This document shows, one piece after another, positions 61,736 through 64,000 of a stretch of DNA of 64,000 bases. This DNA comes from Symsagittifera roscoffensis. Taxonomy: Eukaryota > Xenacoelomorpha > Acoela > Convolutidae. Below the pieces are notes generated by a model, which was given only the letters and a program-made list of their open reading frames with translations, searched no databases and was not told where the DNA came from. The stretch is taken from the NCBI RefSeq assembly GCF_963678635.1, contig NC_087069.1, forward strand, positions 19,752,660-19,816,659, given 5' to 3'. The number at the start of each line of letters is the position of its first letter. The stretch's first letter is position 1. The position numbers were made by a program, and so were the translations under genes.

Positions 61736-62445
61736 TGTCGGTTGTGCAAAAGATTTACACTGCTGAGGTACCAAGAGCTAGAAACTGCTTCTTGTAAGAA
61801 AATGAAAAACTGGAGGAAGTTTTGCTGCATCAGAATAGATTTATAACAGAAGAAGACCAGTCCGTCACCACTAAAAAAGAGATGAATAATTGTGAAGACA
61901 CGCCGCTTTTAGCGTGCCTAGCTTTGATGATGCGGATCAATCCAGTGGCGCTGATCTTCGGATTGAAAGAATATGCCACAGTGGTCTATGCATCGGCAGT
62001 TGTGCGCGCCTTCACTGATACCAGAATAAAGACTTTCATAAACTCAGTGTTTTAGGTCATTTGAGTGTCTGAGGTGGGTTGTTTGTCGTTGAGTTGAGTA
62101 GCAAAAACTGAAGGATCTCTCGGGGGATGGTGTATCACTAGGAATAAAATTGAGTCTGACTCGGTTTTGTTGGATTTCAAAAACAAATTAAGGTGTCGGA
62201 TGGGCTGTGAAGACATGGCCAATATCTAATTAAGTTCGAATTGCTGGAATATTCGCGCAGTAGTATATAGAGCGGCGAGTTTATGGAACGGGTCACGCGG
62301 AGACAAGAAATCAGGAAAATTGGTCGGCTGGTTCGGAACCGTTGCCTAGAACATGCCTTGATATCAATTGATTCGTAGGATATGTTTTTGGGTATGGACT
62401 CGTCAGCTCATGCTCTCGAATCGGAGCCTCACCTTACGTTGCAGA
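61736..62445 (+). pseudogene. Cys motif and retropepsin-like region of the second retroelement
   Basis: A CRLC...C motif (61736-61795) occupies the place of a Gag zinc knuckle but lacks the His. The open piece at 61822-62055 contains INPVALIFGLKEYATVV and then VVRAFTDTRIKTFI. This resembles a retropepsin active-site segment with DTG changed to DTR. Further on, near 62381-62440, a frame reads MFLGMDSSA, then HLTLQ. It resembles the conserved 'ILGMD' plus 'LTL' end of these proteases. The enzyme would process Gag-Pol; this copy is inactive. Confidence 0.45.
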
Positions 62446-63617
62446 AAAGTTGAAATGATGAAGCCGGAATATGAAGCCTGCTTCATAGGCTGGAAAAAAC
62501 CTAACAGCATCGTTTTGAATTCACGTTCCGGATTAATGGAGTCGTCAAAAGATTATGGCCATGTCATCAAAAAACCAGAAACGCCTGATCTGTAGAATGA
62601 GGTGTTTTGTGAGTCAGACAATCCATCAAGATGAAATGGCCCAAGAAAGAACTAGTGATAATGCTAGAATTATGAAAGAAAACCGTAGGTTGCACATACA
62701 CTGTGATAGAGAAAGTGGCTTCTCATGGTGACGACTCAGTCGAGTTCCTCGTAACTGATGAGTTTTTGCATCAAACTGGTGACCTGTATCTACCTGGTTG
62801 TCCTGGCTAAGGCGTTGATTTGCGCCACAGATCCTCTGGATATGGACTGAAGCCAGAAATTCAAACAAAAAGCCAAGATGAAGCGACGAGGAAAGATCAA
62901 GTAGAGGAGGGACTCATGAACTGAGAATGCGGAAGAGACTCTAGAATGGACCTAGAAGTGTTGGAGGGAGAGTTTTCAGAGTATGAGAGTGACGAAACGG
63001 ATAAAGTTTACGATTCAAATCAGCTAACGAGCTTTTAATTCCTTCAATGACACCATCACTCTTCATGTCCCCTACCACGGAATCCCCGGCGAAAATCACT
63101 CTGGCGGAACCGTCTTCGCTTGGAAAAGTCTATGAAGTAAACTGGACAGAAGCTGCTTAACGAGTCGCCTCGACGGACGATAGTTTGAGATTCACTACAA
63201 AAAATCCTTCCTGAGCACGTTGCTGAAAAAGGAGTTAGAGGGATAACAGAGGAAAACAAAAGGAAGACCGAAATTACGTGGACCAGAGTTGTTTTTATGG
63301 AAAGGACCTGTGGCGCGATCAGAAGGTATGGGACCCAATTCGTGATGGAAGTGGGCCTAAATCAACCTCCTATGCACTGATAGTTTGCCCGAGTCGGTCC
63401 AGCGGACAGTGCCAGCGGGAATCCGATTGCAAGAAAACAGCCTATTAAGAAACATTAGAAACGTGTGAATAACTCTAATTCGATGGCGAGGGTGCAGCGA
63501 AGATAAAAGTCAGCAACAGGACGATCAATCCAATATTGACAAAGACGAAGACAATCGGATCATTATCGATGCCATAAAAAATTCTGCCTCGGCGAATTTG
63601 GACTAGGGTATTTTAAA
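62446..63617 (+). pseudogene. Retroelement interior without recognised reverse transcriptase
   Basis: Position predicts RT and RNase H, and element 1 has about 1.4 kb for these domains. I found no YxDD box and no other RT motif in any plus frame. A TDDS at about 63174-63185 is not supported by its surroundings. The part is either deleted, replaced or too decayed. Confidence 0.35.
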
Positions 63618-64000
63618 GTGATAAATGGAGTGGAAAAAGAGAACAAAGTACCGCCAACAAAATTGGCAGGTGTAGCTTTGACCGCCTCCCAACCGATGGA
63701 GAAGGAAAGGATAGTAGCGGACCTGAAACTCAAAATGGAAGCCCGCAGTCAATACGGAAGCAGCTGTTTAGATTACCATAAATCTTCTAAAACGATTAAA
63801 GGGCGAGTAAGATTGGAGGAACAACTCAAATTGTTCGAGGGTAGATGGAATTCAGAACACAATGACGACCCCACTGGCGCCTATTTGAGAAAGCCGATGT
63901 TGAAAGCGTGAATCTCATTAAGAGGACACCTCATGGCTTGGGATATCAAAACAGCTACAGAGGATTACCTGAGAGCACTATTGGCGGGATCGAAACTGAG
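63618..64000 (+). pseudogene. Integrase zinc-region-like segment, truncated by window edge
   Basis: The open piece at 63618-63911 ends with LKLFEGRWNSEHNDDPTGAY. After a frame change, a segment with AWDIKTATEDYLRA follows to the edge. The pattern 'H...DxPTGxHxG...WPxMxxDVxxYVRxC' is that of the integrase H2C2 domain of Ty3-type elements, with the second His as Tyr and both Cys apparently lost. RNase H should lie just upstream but is not recognised. Sequence beyond 64000 should carry the integrase core if this is right. Confidence 0.42.

Larger units (their letters stand above)
56879..64000 (+). mobile_element. Second decayed retroelement, plus strand, cut by the window end
   Basis: Composition changes to higher GC from about 56.7 kb to the end. 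Plus-strand pieces occur in the order Gag-like N-terminus, Gag capsid-like segment, SGNH-like domain, a Cys motif, a retropepsin-like region, then an integrase zinc-region-like segment at the edge. Stops and frameshifts are dense. The long span between Gag and integrase (about 7 kb) exceeds that of element 1 and includes sections with no recognised domain. Ty3-type is the best guess from the integrase and protease pieces. Confidence 0.55.

Overview
The window is AT-rich eukaryotic DNA, most likely from an invertebrate animal. Short introns with GT/AG borders, AT-rich spacers, MITE-like elements and decayed Ty3- and BEL/Pao-type retroelements fit a nematode or similar animal, but no marker gene fixes the species. 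Two runs of exactly 200 N (21182-21381, 50245-50444) are fixed-size scaffold gaps, so the order across them is an assembly inference. I recognised no tRNA, rRNA, spliced-leader RNA or CRISPR array.

Layout. 1-1.6 kb: spacer. 1.6-7.6 kb: a decayed minus-strand Ty3-type LTR retroelement, with Gag/zinc-knuckle, protease, reverse transcriptase, RNase H and integrase remnants in the expected order. It lies between LTR-like repeat blocks, and the left block carries two nested MITEs. 7.6-8.5 kb: a fold-back inverted repeat, with a lone arm at 25 kb. 8.5-29.4 kb: mostly unassigned AT-rich DNA with a few weak exon-like ORFs. 29.4-45.9 kb: a tandem, rearranged array of five BEL/Pao fragments (end of RT, RNase H, integrase) separated by LTR-like noncoding blocks.

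46.2-47.2 kb holds the best host gene. It is a minus-strand three-exon gene for a 124-residue secreted protein with a clear signal peptide, intact reading phases, a duplicated first exon and a possible alternative last exon. 48.7-49.3 kb: a second copy of the larger MITE. 51.3-52.6 kb: a roughly 1-kb tandem array of a 26-bp GC-rich unit, followed by a field of the same core motif in the opposite orientation. 52.6-56.9 kb: spacer with weak ORFs.

56.9-64.0 kb: a second decayed retroelement on the plus strand. It shows Gag-like sequence, an SGNH/GDSL-hydrolase-like domain, a protease-like region and the start of an integrase zinc domain cut by the window edge. No reverse transcriptase was recognised in it.

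The window is therefore a transposon-dominated, gene-poor region. Apart from the secreted-protein gene, nearly all coding signal comes from broken mobile elements. No operon or multi-gene system is visible. The most unusual items are the secreted-protein gene with its exon duplication, the SGNH-like domain inside a retroelement, the head-to-tail BEL/Pao array, and the 26-bp array whose core motif switches orientation at its end.
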